From NCBI GenBank assembly GCA_937880125.1, contig CALFLU010000064.1, positions 1 through 26,563 on the forward strand: a stretch of DNA of 26,563 nt, read 5' to 3'. The DNA is from an uncultured Eubacteriaceae bacterium. GTDB taxonomy: Bacteria > Bacillota > Clostridia > Eubacteriales > UBA1433. Position numbers and translations under genes: made by a program. Positions 1 through 6,660 of the stretch are shown here, in pieces. Positions within the stretch are counted from its first letter, which is position 1; every line of letters begins with the position of its first letter. The notes under the pieces were generated by a model. That model worked only from the letters and a program-made list of their open reading frames with translations, searched no databases and was not told the origin of the DNA.

Positions 1-2
1 GT

Positions 3-335
3 CCTTCCTGCTTCAATTTGCGCGATGTGGTCATTGTTGCCAGCGGAGACTTGTCGCACAAATTGAAGCAGGAAGGACCCTACGGGTTTGCACAGGAGGG
101 CGTGGAATTTGATAAGGAAATCACGCAGGTCTTTGCCAAGGGTGAGTTTGAACAATTCATGAAATTTGATGAAAAAATGGTAGCGATGGCAGCTGAATGC
201 GGCCTGAAACCCTTTATTGTTATGGCAGGGGCACTGCAGGGTAAGGCAGTGGAGCCGAGGCTGTATTCCTACGAAGGACCCTTTGGCGTGGGCTATGCCG
301 TTGCCGCCTATGAAGTGATGGGTCAAAACGCCTGA
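3..335 (+). CDS. amrB: AmmeMemoRadiSam system protein B (MEMO/extradiol dioxygenase-like), 3' end
   Basis: Partial gene cut by the window edge; only the C-terminal ~105 residues are present. The segment VVIVASGDLSH, the following EGPYG and the C-terminal PFGVGYAVAAYE are typical of MEMO1/LigB-fold proteins of the AmmeMemoRadiSam system, whose biochemical role is not settled. It lies just upstream of amrA and amrS on the same strand, the usual partners. The first 20 bases are an exact reverse complement of 59-78, so the residues read before LRDVVIV may be an assembly or amplification artefact rather than true coding sequence. The gene ends with TGA at 333-335. Confidence 0.85.
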   Translation, partial: PSCFNLRDVVIVASGDLSHKLKQEGPYGFAQEGVEFDKEITQVFAKGEFEQFMKFDEKMVAMAAECGLKPFIVMAGALQGKAVEPRLYSYEGPFGVGYAVAAYEVMGQNA

Positions 336-384
336 TGCAGCACTTTGAGCAGGTGAGAAAATAGACAGAAAGTGAGAAAACCAA

Positions 385-906
385 ATGCATACAAAAGAAG
401 ATGCCTATGTGAGACTTGCCAGAAAAACACTGGAAACATATGTGAATGAAAATCGCATGATTGAGCCGCCGCAAGATACGGACAAAGAATTGTTGCAAGA
501 TAGAGCCGGGGTGTTTGTGACACTATACAAAGACGGAAAGCTGCGGGGGTGCATTGGCACGATTATGCCCACAGAGGACAACATTGCCAAAGAAATCATT
601 CAAAACGCCATCAGCGCCGGGGCATATGACCCGCGGTTTGAGGCGGTGAGAAAAGAAGAATTGCCCCACTTAGTCTATAGCGTGGATGTGTTGGGGCAGG
701 CGGAACTTGTCAGCTCCACCAAGGAGTTGGACCCTGCCCGTTATGGCATTATTGTCTCTTATGGGCACAAAAGAGGGCTGTTGCTGCCGCATTTGGAAGG
801 CGTGGACACCGTCAAAGACCAAATCAAAATCGCCGTGCAAAAGGCGGGGTTGCTTCCCCATGAGCCCTACAAAATTGAGCGTTTTGAGGTGGTGAGGCAC
901 AAATGA
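385..906 (+). CDS. amrA: AmmeMemoRadiSam system protein A (AMMECR1 domain)
   Basis: 173 residues, a full-length single AMMECR1 domain. The family hallmark LRGCIGT is at residues 53-59, followed by the conserved stretch with AGAYDPRF and the C-terminal RGLLLPHLEGV segment. The cysteine in LRGCIGT is the conserved putative active-site residue. ATG at 385 is the first start after an in-frame TGA at 373, with only a weak ribosome site. It sits 49 bp after amrB, and its stop overlaps the amrS start by ATGA (903-906), which implies translational coupling. The function of the AMMECR1/MEMO/radical SAM trio is unresolved; the call is on family resemblance and operon structure. Confidence 0.93.
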   Translation: MHTKEDAYVRLARKTLETYVNENRMIEPPQDTDKELLQDRAGVFVTLYKDGKLRGCIGTIMPTEDNIAKEIIQNAISAGAYDPRFEAVRKEELPHLVYSVDVLGQAELVSSTKELDPARYGIIVSYGHKRGLLLPHLEGVDTVKDQIKIAVQKAGLLPHEPYKIERFEVVRHK

Positions 907-1733
907 TGTCCATAAGGTGCGGGCTTTGCCCGCACAATTGTTTGCTGCAGGAAAACCAAGTGGGCCTGTGCCGCGCGCGAATCAACAGACAAGGCGCCGT
1001 TGTGGCCGAAAACTATGGTCGCATCACGTCCATCGCGCTGGACCCCATTGAAAAAAAGCCGCTCTATCACTTTTATCCCGGCAGCAAAATATTGTCTGTG
1101 GGCAGCTACGGCTGCAACTTGTTTTGTTCCTTTTGTCAAAACTACCGCATTTCCACAGCCTCGGCAAAAGACGTGTCCTATAGAAAGTTGTCGCCTGAGC
1201 AGCTTGTTGAAACGGCAAAGCAATATAGCCCCCGGGGCAACATCGGTCTGGCCTTTACCTACAATGAACCGATCGTGGGCTATGAATACATTGTCGACTG
1301 TGCGAGATTGGCAAAACAAGAGGGGCAAAAGGTGGTTGTGGTGACAAACGGGTGCTTTTATACGGAGCCGCTTGAGGCGCTGTGGCCGCTGGTTGATGCT
1401 TTTAATATTGATTTAAAGGGATTTACCGAGGCGTTTTATACGAAAATGGGTGGGGCGTTGGAAGTTGTCAAGCAGTTCATCGCTCGTGCCGCCGCGCTCA
1501 GCCATGTGGAAGTGACCACGCTGATTATTCCCGATGAAAACGACGGTTTGGAAGAGATGCGCGCACTGTCTGCGTGGATTGCATCCGTGGACAAAAAGAT
1601 TCCGCTGCATATTTCGCGCTTTTTCCCGATGTATAAAATGGTTGATAAAAGCCCAACGGACGTGGAAAAAATCATGGAACTGCAAAAGACAGCGCAAGAA
1701 AATTTGGAATTTGTCTATCGAGGCAACTGCTGA
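903..1733 (+). CDS. amrS: AmmeMemoRadiSam system radical SAM enzyme
   Basis: 276 residues. The radical SAM cluster motif C71-x3-C75-x2-C78 (CNLFCSFCQN) is intact. Four cysteines at the N-terminus (C6, C9, C13, C23) form the usual PflA-like family preamble. The conserved YNEP and NIDLKGF segments follow. The protein stops at YRGNC, whereas many relatives continue past GNV with a further CPNC-type tail, so this is a short-tailed version. It is translationally coupled to amrA by a 4-bp overlap; a second ATG directly follows the first, so either may initiate. The stop codon is the loop of the downstream terminator hairpin. Confidence 0.93.
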   Translation: MMSIRCGLCPHNCLLQENQVGLCRARINRQGAVVAENYGRITSIALDPIEKKPLYHFYPGSKILSVGSYGCNLFCSFCQNYRISTASAKDVSYRKLSPEQLVETAKQYSPRGNIGLAFTYNEPIVGYEYIVDCARLAKQEGQKVVVVTNGCFYTEPLEALWPLVDAFNIDLKGFTEAFYTKMGGALEVVKQFIARAAALSHVEVTTLIIPDENDGLEEMRALSAWIASVDKKIPLHISRFFPMYKMVDKSPTDVEKIMELQKTAQENLEFVYRGNC

Positions 1734-1753
1734 GCAGCTGCCTATTTTATTTT
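1721..1753 (+). terminator. Terminator at the amrS/uvrB convergent ends
   Basis: Stem AGGCA (1721-1725) and CTGC (1727-1730) pairs with GCAG (1734-1737) and TGCCT (1739-1743), with one internal A-C mismatch and the loop TGA, which is the amrS stop codon. It is followed by ATTTTATTTT. The T-rich tract serves amrS; on the opposite strand there is no matching T-run, so uvrB probably reads past it. The hairpin overlaps the last codons of both genes. Confidence 0.75.
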
Positions 1754-3700
1754 GTTCAGGCGGGCAATTTCGTCTCGAATGGCAGCGGCTTCTTCAAAGC
1801 GCAGCTCTTCGGCGGCTTGCTGCATGGCAAGCATGAGGCTGCTGATTTCGCGCTGCAGGGATTGTTTATCGGTTGCCACAGAAGTGGCTTCTTCTTTTTC
1901 TTCCCGGTTTTGCACGATATGTTCCAGGACGCTTTTTTGGATGCTCTGGGGTGTAATGTCATGCTCTTGATTGTATTGCTGCTGTTTTTCGCGGCGGCGA
2001 TCCACTTCTTTGATGGTTTCGACCATGGAAGAAGTGAGGCTATCGGCATACATCAGCACATAGGAGTCTTTGTTTCTTGCGGCACGGCCGATGGTTTGTA
2101 TTAAGGAGGTCGTATTGCGCAAAAATCCTTCTTTGTCGGCGTCCAAAATGGCAACCAGTCCCACTTCGGGAATATCCAGCCCCTCTCTGAGCAAATTGAT
2201 GCCCACCAGCACATCATAGGTACCCAGTCGAAGAGATTTGATGATTTCGATGCGCTCCAGGGTTTCAATATCGGAGTGCATGTAAGTAGCCTTGATGCCG
2301 CTGCGCAGGAGGTAGTTGGTCAAATCCTCGGCCATGCGCTTGGTCATTGTGGTGATGAGCACACGGTTGTTTTTTTCTGTAACACGATAGATGTGCTCGA
2401 TGAGGTGGTCGATTTGCCCTTTGGTAGGGATGACGTGAATGGGCGGCTCAACAAGGCCGGTGGGGCGAACGATTTGTTCGGCGACGTTTTGGCTGTGCTC
2501 TTTTTCGTAGGGACCCGGTGTGGCCGAGACAAAAATGGCATGCTTGAGCTTGGTTTCGAACTCGTCAAACTTCAGCGGGCGGTTGTCAAAGGCGCTGGGC
2601 AGGCGAAAGCCGTAGTCCACGAGATTTTTTTTGCGGGAATAGTCTCCGCCATACATGCCGCGCACCTGAGGCAGCGTGGCGTGGGATTCGTCGATGAAAA
2701 AGAGAAAGTCGTCGCTGAAGTAGTCAATGAGCGTATAGGGCGGCTGACCGGGCAGTGTGCGGTTGATGTGGCGCGTATAGTTTTCGATGCCTTTGCAGTG
2801 ACCCGTTTCGCGCAGCATTTCCAAATCGTAATGGGTGCGGCCCGTGATGCGCTCGATTTCGAGCAGTTTATTTTCCGAACGAAAATATTGAATGCGCTCT
2901 TCCAATTCCTGCTCAATGGTCTCAATGGCAATTTGAATGGACTCTTCGCCTGTAACGTAGTGTGATGCGGGGAAAATGGCCGCATGGGAGCGATTTTTGA
3001 GTACGGTGCCTGTAAGGGGGTGGATATCGCTTATTTTTTCAATTTCATCGCCGAAAAACTCCACCCTTGTGGCGACATTGCCGCCGTAGGCGGGATAAAT
3101 TTCCAGCGTATCACCGCGCAGGCGAAAGGTGGAGCGCGCAAAGTCGATGTCGCTGCGCTTATATTGCATGGAGATGAGGCGTTGCAGCAAATAGCGCATG
3201 TCATAGCTCATGCCCTTGCGCAAGGAGAGGATCATATTGTGATAATCATGGGGGCTGCCCAGGCCGTAGATGCACGACACACTGGCAACGACAATGACGT
3301 CTTTGCGCTCAAAGAGTGCTGCGGTGGCGCTGTGGCGCAGTTTTTCGATTTCGTCGTTGATATCCGCGTCTTTTTCGATATATAAGTCTCTGCCCGGCAC
3401 ATAGGCCTCGGGCTGGTAATAATCGTAATAGCTGACAAAATATTCCACGGCATTGTCGGGAAAATAGGTTTTAAATTCATTGGCAAGCTGTGCCGCCAAT
3501 GTTTTGTTATGCGCCAAAACCAAGGCCGGACGCTGCATTTGCTCAATGATTTTGGCCATGGTGTAGGTTTTGCCTGAGCCGGTGACACCCAGCAATGTTT
3601 GAAAGCGAAGGGAGTTTTCAAGCCCTTTGCAGATGCTGTCAATGGCCCCGGGCTGATCGCCCGAGGGTTGGTAGGGGCTGTGTACTTTAAATTTGTTCAT
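1742..3700 (-). CDS. uvrB: Excinuclease ABC subunit B
   Basis: 652 residues, normal UvrB length. UvrB is the helicase-like damage-verification subunit of bacterial nucleotide excision repair, loaded by UvrA and partnered by UvrC. Visible features are Walker A GVTGSGKT at residues 38-45, the beta-hairpin region around YYDYYQPEAYVP, the DESH Walker B (FFIDESHATLPQ), helicase motifs near GLDIPEVGLV and TIGRAAR, and a C-terminal UVR motif that binds UvrC. I chose ATG at 3700 because GAGG lies 5 nt upstream; a GTG two codons earlier (3706) is possible. It is convergent with amrS and divergent from the folate cyclo-ligase gene. Confidence 0.98.
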   Translation of the reverse strand: MNKFKVHSPYQPSGDQPGAIDSICKGLENSLRFQTLLGVTGSGKTYTMAKIIEQMQRPALVLAHNKTLAAQLANEFKTYFPDNAVEYFVSYYDYYQPEAYVPGRDLYIEKDADINDEIEKLRHSATAALFERKDVIVVASVSCIYGLGSPHDYHNMILSLRKGMSYDMRYLLQRLISMQYKRSDIDFARSTFRLRGDTLEIYPAYGGNVATRVEFFGDEIEKISDIHPLTGTVLKNRSHAAIFPASHYVTGEESIQIAIETIEQELEERIQYFRSENKLLEIERITGRTHYDLEMLRETGHCKGIENYTRHINRTLPGQPPYTLIDYFSDDFLFFIDESHATLPQVRGMYGGDYSRKKNLVDYGFRLPSAFDNRPLKFDEFETKLKHAIFVSATPGPYEKEHSQNVAEQIVRPTGLVEPPIHVIPTKGQIDHLIEHIYRVTEKNNRVLITTMTKRMAEDLTNYLLRSGIKATYMHSDIETLERIEIIKSLRLGTYDVLVGINLLREGLDIPEVGLVAILDADKEGFLRNTTSLIQTIGRAARNKDSYVLMYADSLTSSMVETIKEVDRRREKQQQYNQEHDITPQSIQKSVLEHIVQNREEKEEATSVATDKQSLQREISSLMLAMQQAAEELRFEEAAAIRDEIARLNKIK

Positions 3701-3748
3701 AACCACCTCGTTATGTGGAATGGTTTTATTATACTATAGAAAATAACA

Positions 3749-3777
3749 GATATACTATACAAAACAGCAGATGTCAA
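3749..3777 (-). promoter_or_regulatory. Candidate uvrB promoter
   Basis: On the minus strand, TTGACA (3777-3772) is followed after 17 bp by TATATC (3754-3749). The -35 is perfect and the -10 matches 4 of 6. A perfect TATAAT also lies nearer to uvrB (around 3727-3733 on the complementary strand) but lacks a good -35. The 160-bp gap between uvrB and the cyclo-ligase gene is AT-rich and should hold both promoters. Confidence 0.5.
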
Positions 3778-3868
3778 TTTGCCTCTTTTGCCCGCGTAAT
3801 TGAAAACCGTTCGACAAATAGAAGCCGTTGTAGTAAAGTAGAAGAAACAGGCGGAGGAGGAAGACGCG

Positions 3869-4438
3869 GTGGCGCTTTCAAAAAAAACAATTCGTGAACA
3901 GGTGCTCGGTGCCAGAAAATTGATAGGCACGGCCGAAATGAAAGAGTTGTCTTTTGCGATTCAAAGACGGCTGACGGACTCCGTCAATTTTAGGCAAGCC
4001 GAGACGATATTCGTATATATGAGCATGGCGGAAGAAATCGGCACAGACCGTATCATCGCAGCCGCCGAAAGACAAAACAAGACAATATTGGTACCTGTGA
4101 TAACGGCAAAGGGCATTATGAGACCTTGCAAGCTATCTTCGGATACCGAGTTTGAAAAAAACAGCTTCGGAACGTTGGAGCCTGTGTCGCGAGATTTTTA
4201 TACCGGGCGCATCGATTTATGTGTTACGCCTGCTTTGGCCGTGGATAAAAGGGGATATCGCATTGGCTACGGAGGCGGATATTATGACCGTTTTTTCTCC
4301 GAAAACGGCGATGTTTTTAAGGCAGCGCTTTGTTTTGAACAGTTCTTTTTTGATGAACACGAATTTGACGCTAAGGAACATGATATAGCCGTTGACGGGA
4401 TTTTTACCGAAGACAGAACAATCCTCTTTGAAAAATAA
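3869..4438 (+). CDS. 5-formyltetrahydrofolate cyclo-ligase
   Basis: 189 residues. The enzyme (5,10-methenyltetrahydrofolate synthetase; E. coli YgfA/Fau type) uses ATP to convert 5-formyl-THF to 5,10-methenyl-THF in the cytoplasm, returning this storage folate to one-carbon metabolism. The diagnostic glycine-rich motif GYRIGYGGGYYDRF is at residues 129-142, preceded by VTPALAVD. The N-terminal basic helix with conserved R residues is present. GTG at 3869 is chosen because GGAGGAGG lies 8 nt upstream. It is a single gene divergent from uvrB and followed by a tRNA gene with its own promoter. Confidence 0.95.
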   Translation: MALSKKTIREQVLGARKLIGTAEMKELSFAIQRRLTDSVNFRQAETIFVYMSMAEEIGTDRIIAAAERQNKTILVPVITAKGIMRPCKLSSDTEFEKNSFGTLEPVSRDFYTGRIDLCVTPALAVDKRGYRIGYGGGYYDRFFSENGDVFKAALCFEQFFFDEHEFDAKEHDIAVDGIFTEDRTILFEK

Positions 4439-4458
4439 GAGAGAATCAAAAGAAAACC

Positions 4459-4487
4459 TTGAAATTTTTATTTGCCTAAACTATAAT
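4459..4487 (+). promoter_or_regulatory. Promoter of tRNA-Thr
   Basis: TTGAAA (4459-4464), a 17-bp spacer and a perfect TATAAT (4482-4487) place the start about 7 nt downstream, a few bases before the mature tRNA 5' end at 4502. Confidence 0.8.
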
Positions 4488-4501
4488 AGGAAGGCGCGCA
4501 T

Positions 4502-4577
4502 GCTACTGTGGCTCAGTTGGTAGAGCAGCTGATTCGTAATCAGCAGGTCAGCGGTTCGAATCCGCTCAGTAGCTCCA
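4502..4577 (+). tRNA. tRNA-Thr (anticodon CGU)
   Basis: 76 nt with an encoded CCA end. The acceptor stem GCTACTG/CAGTAGC is perfect. The anticodon stem GCTGA/TCAGC encloses the loop TTCGTAA with anticodon CGT, reading ACG codons. The T arm AGCGG/CCGCT encloses TTCGAAT. It has its own promoter and terminator. Its 3' half is the integration target of the elements stacked downstream: the last 46 bases recur at 13296 and 18166. Confidence 0.97.
4532..4577 (+). repeat. Attachment-site copy 1 (3' end of tRNA-Thr)
   Basis: The 46 bp running from the anticodon loop to CCA are identical to 13296-13341 and differ at three positions from 18166-18211. A direct repeat of a tRNA 3' end is the standard footprint of tyrosine-recombinase integration. 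This copy completes the functional tRNA. Confidence 0.88.
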
Positions 4578-4590
4578 TATAAGAAATTAA

Positions 4591-4617
4591 AAAAGCACGT
4601 ATCTACGTGCTTTTATT
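4591..4617 (+). terminator. tRNA-Thr terminator
   Basis: AAAAGCACGT (4591-4600) pairs with ACGTGCTTTT (4605-4614) around a 4-nt loop and continues into TTTTATT. The same style of hairpin (AAAACCAC...GTGGTTTT) follows every later attachment-site copy, so each element seems to carry the tRNA terminator along with the tRNA 3' end. Confidence 0.8.
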
Positions 4618-4666
4618 GATGTTTTTTAAAACATCTATAACACTAATATATAGGTGATATTACGAG

Positions 4667-4688
4667 TGTTAGACTTTTGTTAGACAAT
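4667..4688 (+). repeat. Phased 11-bp direct repeat pair, TGTTAGAC class (left side of the array)
   Basis: TGTTAGACTTT and TGTTAGACAAT follow each other with an exact 11-bp period, 90 bp to the right of attachment copy 1. The same pair occurs at 13193-13214 and 18063-18084. One-turn phasing near an att core suggests recombinase arm-binding sites (inference). Confidence 0.6.
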
Positions 4689-4722
4689 GTGGGTTAATGC
4701 AGCGTCATACAAAAAATATTTG

Positions 4723-4974
4723 TTAGATCTCTAAAAACCATTTAGGTTCTTCATAAAATAAATAAAATTCTTTTCCTCTTATACGTACCTTATAACGCAT
4801 TCCGAGACCACCTGCTTTAAGGCTGGCTGCTCTTCTTTTATCCAAGATTTTATCTATGTCAAAGAATCTTCCGTCATTCCATATGATAGTCAAGGGAATG
4901 ACATTTCCTTCTAAATCAAATTTCACGGTAACTTGAACAAATATCTTATGATTATCTTCTTCGTAATTATTCAT
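4723..4974 (-). CDS. Small conserved protein downstream of a Y-family polymerase relic
   Basis: 83 residues, rich in charged and aromatic residues, with no signal or membrane segment. The segments IWNDGRFFDIDKILD, RRAASLKAGGLGMRY and FYLFYEEPKWFLE resemble a small uncharacterised Firmicutes protein that I recall being encoded next to ImpB/MucB/DinB polymerases; the function is unknown. Its ATG overlaps the stop of the polymerase fragment by ATGA (4971-4974), so it was the second gene of that operon. The gene itself looks intact, but its promoter was probably lost with the front of the polymerase gene. Confidence 0.6.
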   Translation of the reverse strand: MNNYEEDNHKIFVQVTVKFDLEGNVIPLTIIWNDGRFFDIDKILDKRRAASLKAGGLGMRYKVRIRGKEFYLFYEEPKWFLEI

Positions 4975-5348
4975 GATAATACTCCTTTAAAATAGCTTTC
5001 AGGATGAATTGTATGGTCGTCTTTTGGATTCAAATTAGATAAAGTATTATCCATTAGCATGAGACCTCTTTTAATTCCATAATGACCAAATCTTGATCTT
5101 AAGAAATCAACGCAGCGCTCTAGTTCTTCCTGTTTCAATTGTCCCGCTGCTTCCGGCAGAAACGATAATTGTGTTGCATGATTTGATACAACATTGCAAG
5201 CTCTTACGCCTATACTTCTTATAGGCCTACCGGTTGGATAATTAGTTTTGTAAAGATAGAATGCTTTTTCAAACAACGTATTTGAAACGCAAGTAGGGTA
5301 GGCAAATGTGCATTGTCTTTGCAAATAGCCTAAATCACTGTCTCTTAT
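4971..5348 (-). pseudogene. Y-family DNA polymerase (DinB/UmuC type), C-terminal remnant
   Basis: The open frame covers only the little-finger (C-terminal) domain of an error-prone Y-family polymerase: homology starts near IRDSDL and runs through RQCTFAYPT, GRPIRSIGVRACN, QLSFLPEA, FLRSRFGHYGIKRG and HTIHPESYFKG. The N-terminal catalytic palm and fingers are missing. A TTG at 5324 could start a 117-residue product, but the homology continues upstream of it to about 5348, where it ends abruptly beside a dehydrogenase relic on the other strand. This points to a deletion or rearrangement junction. Confidence 0.75.
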
Positions 5349-5494
5349 TGTTAAGGGAAAATGTTATTCTTACGCCGCACGTTGCGTTTTATTCAAAGAT
5401 GTCAATGTATTTAAATAAAAGAATATCTATGGAAAACGCTATTAATGTAATTGAAGGAAATTTAGATAAAACAAATAAAATAGTTAACAAATAA
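5343..5494 (+). pseudogene. D-2-hydroxyacid dehydrogenase, C-terminal remnant
   Basis: The frame reads ENVILTPHVAFYS followed by a helix and ends near KIVNK. NVxLTPHxAFYS is the conserved segment with the catalytic histidine of NAD-dependent D-2-hydroxyacid (D-lactate type) dehydrogenases, about 45 residues from their C-terminus. All upstream domains are absent and the fragment begins exactly where the opposing polymerase relic ends, so this is a decayed 3' end, not a functional gene. Confidence 0.65.
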
Positions 5495-5511
5495 CTTAAG
5501 GCAATTCTAAA

Positions 5512-5663
5512 ATTTAGCCGGCTTTATTGATTGCGTATAAAGTGTTATAAAAATCATTAATAAATATTATTCATATTGCCGCCTTGAAATATAATAAAGA
5601 ACTTAAAAATATCAAAAAAATGATTTAACTGCAAAAAAGCGCAATCAATAAAGCCGGCTAAAT
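5512..5663. repeat. 152-bp inverted-repeat element A
   Basis: Perfect 24-bp terminal inverted repeats (5512-5535 and 5640-5663, starting ATTTAGCCGGC) enclose 104 bp of AT-rich sequence without an open frame. It is followed 19 bp later by element B, of almost the same size and layout. The repeats share TTTATTGAT, and both interiors contain TCATATTGC at similar offsets. It resembles a MITE-like or structured RNA/operator element; no known family is recognised. Confidence 0.7.
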
Positions 5664-5682
5664 ACTAAACATAAAAACAATA

Positions 5683-5836
5683 TGATATTCTATCGATTTT
5701 ATTGATATTCTTTAGAGAACGTATAATTTTGCATATTATCCTCCGTTTTTCATATTGCAACTGAACACATTTAAATACAACTACTTTCATGCAAATATAG
5801 TATTAAAGCATTGTCAATAAAATCGATAGAATATCA
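5683..5836. repeat. 154-bp inverted-repeat element B
   Basis: Perfect 23-bp terminal inverted repeats (5683-5705 and 5814-5836, containing ATTCTATCGATTTTATTGA) enclose 108 bp without a gene. It ends 27 bp before the SMR start codon, so the right repeat lies in the leader or promoter zone of that gene. Its relation to element A is in size, TIR length and two shared short internal words, not in overall sequence. Confidence 0.7.
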
Positions 5837-5863
5837 AATAAAATTTTAAAAAAGGATTTTAAT

Positions 5864-6184
5864 ATGTATTGGATTTTTCTAGCTATAGCAATTTTATTTG
5901 AAATTATCGGGACTTCTTTAATGAAAATTTCATATGGGTTTACAAAATTAGCTCCTTCTATAGGGACAATTATTTGCTATATTATAACATTCGCATCTCT
6001 TGCGAACGCTTTAAAAAAAATTCCTGTTAGCATAGCTTATGCTATATGGAGCGCTGCAGGTATAGTTATTATCTCTGCTATCGGCATAATATTTTTCAAG
6101 GAATCATTAACTATTTTTAAAGTTATTTCAACAATATTAATTATCATAGGTGTAGTTGGTTTATACTTAAGTGAATTAATTTAA
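5864..6184 (+). CDS. EmrE-like small multidrug resistance (SMR) exporter
   Basis: 106 residues with four transmembrane helices. SMR proteins act as antiparallel dimers exchanging protons for lipophilic cations. The proton/drug-binding glutamate is E13 in the first helix (EmrE E14), and Y59 and W62 match EmrE Y60 and W63. GTSLMK and GFTKLAPSIGTIICY closely follow EmrE, which favours the Qac/EmrE subtype over the guanidinium (Gdx) subtype. AAAGGA lies 8 nt before ATG. Codon use is very AT-rich. The neighbours are gene relics and two inverted-repeat elements, so it looks like an acquired cargo gene. Confidence 0.9.
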   Translation: MYWIFLAIAILFEIIGTSLMKISYGFTKLAPSIGTIICYIITFASLANALKKIPVSIAYAIWSAAGIVIISAIGIIFFKESLTIFKVISTILIIIGVVGLYLSELI

Positions 6185-6233
6185 AATAGATATATAAAAA
6201 GATTGAATAGAATATTAAAATACTTATATATTT

Positions 6234-6255
6234 TTGCTAGTCATTTGCTAGTCAA
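6234..6255 (+). repeat. Phased 11-bp direct repeat pair, TTGCTAGTCA class
   Basis: TTGCTAGTCAT and TTGCTAGTCAA have an exact 11-bp period. The sequence after it (AATGGA, AAAATAGG, then AAAAGTACG...ACCGCG) is a diverged copy of the right end seen at 13191-13295, so this is probably the right border of an older or different element. Confidence 0.5.
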
Positions 6256-6332
6256 TGGATAAAAATAGGCATTAATGACAGAGTATAAAAGTACGAAACA
6301 CCGCGCAAATACGTTGTTTTAAGGGTGTTTAG

Positions 6333-6383
6333 TTCTGATTTGTAATCAGAAAGCTTCGGGCTTGCGTCCCATCTCCGACTACT
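6333..6383 (+). repeat. tRNA-like attachment relic (Thr-UGU-like anticodon arm)
   Basis: TTCTGA and TCAGAA form an anticodon-like stem around the loop TTTGTAA (anticodon TGT). It is followed by a degenerate T-arm-like segment and a terminator hairpin at 6396-6422. It occupies the place that the 46-bp tRNA-Thr 3' copy occupies in the other junctions. There is no 5' half or proper T stem, so it is not a functional tRNA. It may derive from integration at a tRNA-Thr(UGU). Confidence 0.4.
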
Positions 6384-6395
6384 TTACAATAACAT

Positions 6396-6422
6396 AAAAC
6401 CACTAATTTGCGTGGTTTTTTT
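6396..6422 (+). terminator. Terminator hairpin after the tRNA-like relic
   Basis: AAAACCAC, an 8-nt loop and GTGGTTTTTTT. It is followed by TTGATGT, like the terminators after attachment copies 1 and 2. The rest of 6423-6660 shows no gene; it is AT-rich leader sequence for the next operon. Confidence 0.65.
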
Positions 6423-6660
6423 GATGTCACTTTATAAACTTATGTCCAGAAATTTTAACGCAGATAATTTGCAGGTCTCGTATCAGCATTGGATTAATAT
6501 TAAAATTGGTTAAAATTGCCATCTATGTTTTGCTCTCATATAATTTATATGTTAGAATAAAAAAAGGAAAATATAAAAGTCATTGAATATTAATTATTAA
6601 TAAAATAATTTTTACTTATAATTCATTAATTTTATTAAACAAAAATAGAGGAGTGAATTT

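Noticed and set aside
3715..3897. Plus-strand frame between uvrB and the cyclo-ligase gene
   Set aside because: Low-complexity Gly/Arg end overlapping the cyclo-ligase ribosome site; it occupies the divergent promoter region and has no recognisable domain.
5512..5836. The two inverted-repeat elements as integron attC sites next to an SMR cassette
   Set aside because: SMR genes are common integron cassettes, but no GTTRRRY/RYYYAAC core sites flank the arms and no integron integrase is present; the arms are also perfectly rather than imperfectly paired.
5837..5863. Guanidine riboswitch upstream of the SMR gene
   Set aside because: No pair of short hairpins with ACGR loops or ykkC-like core is seen, and the protein matches the EmrE/Qac rather than the Gdx subtype.
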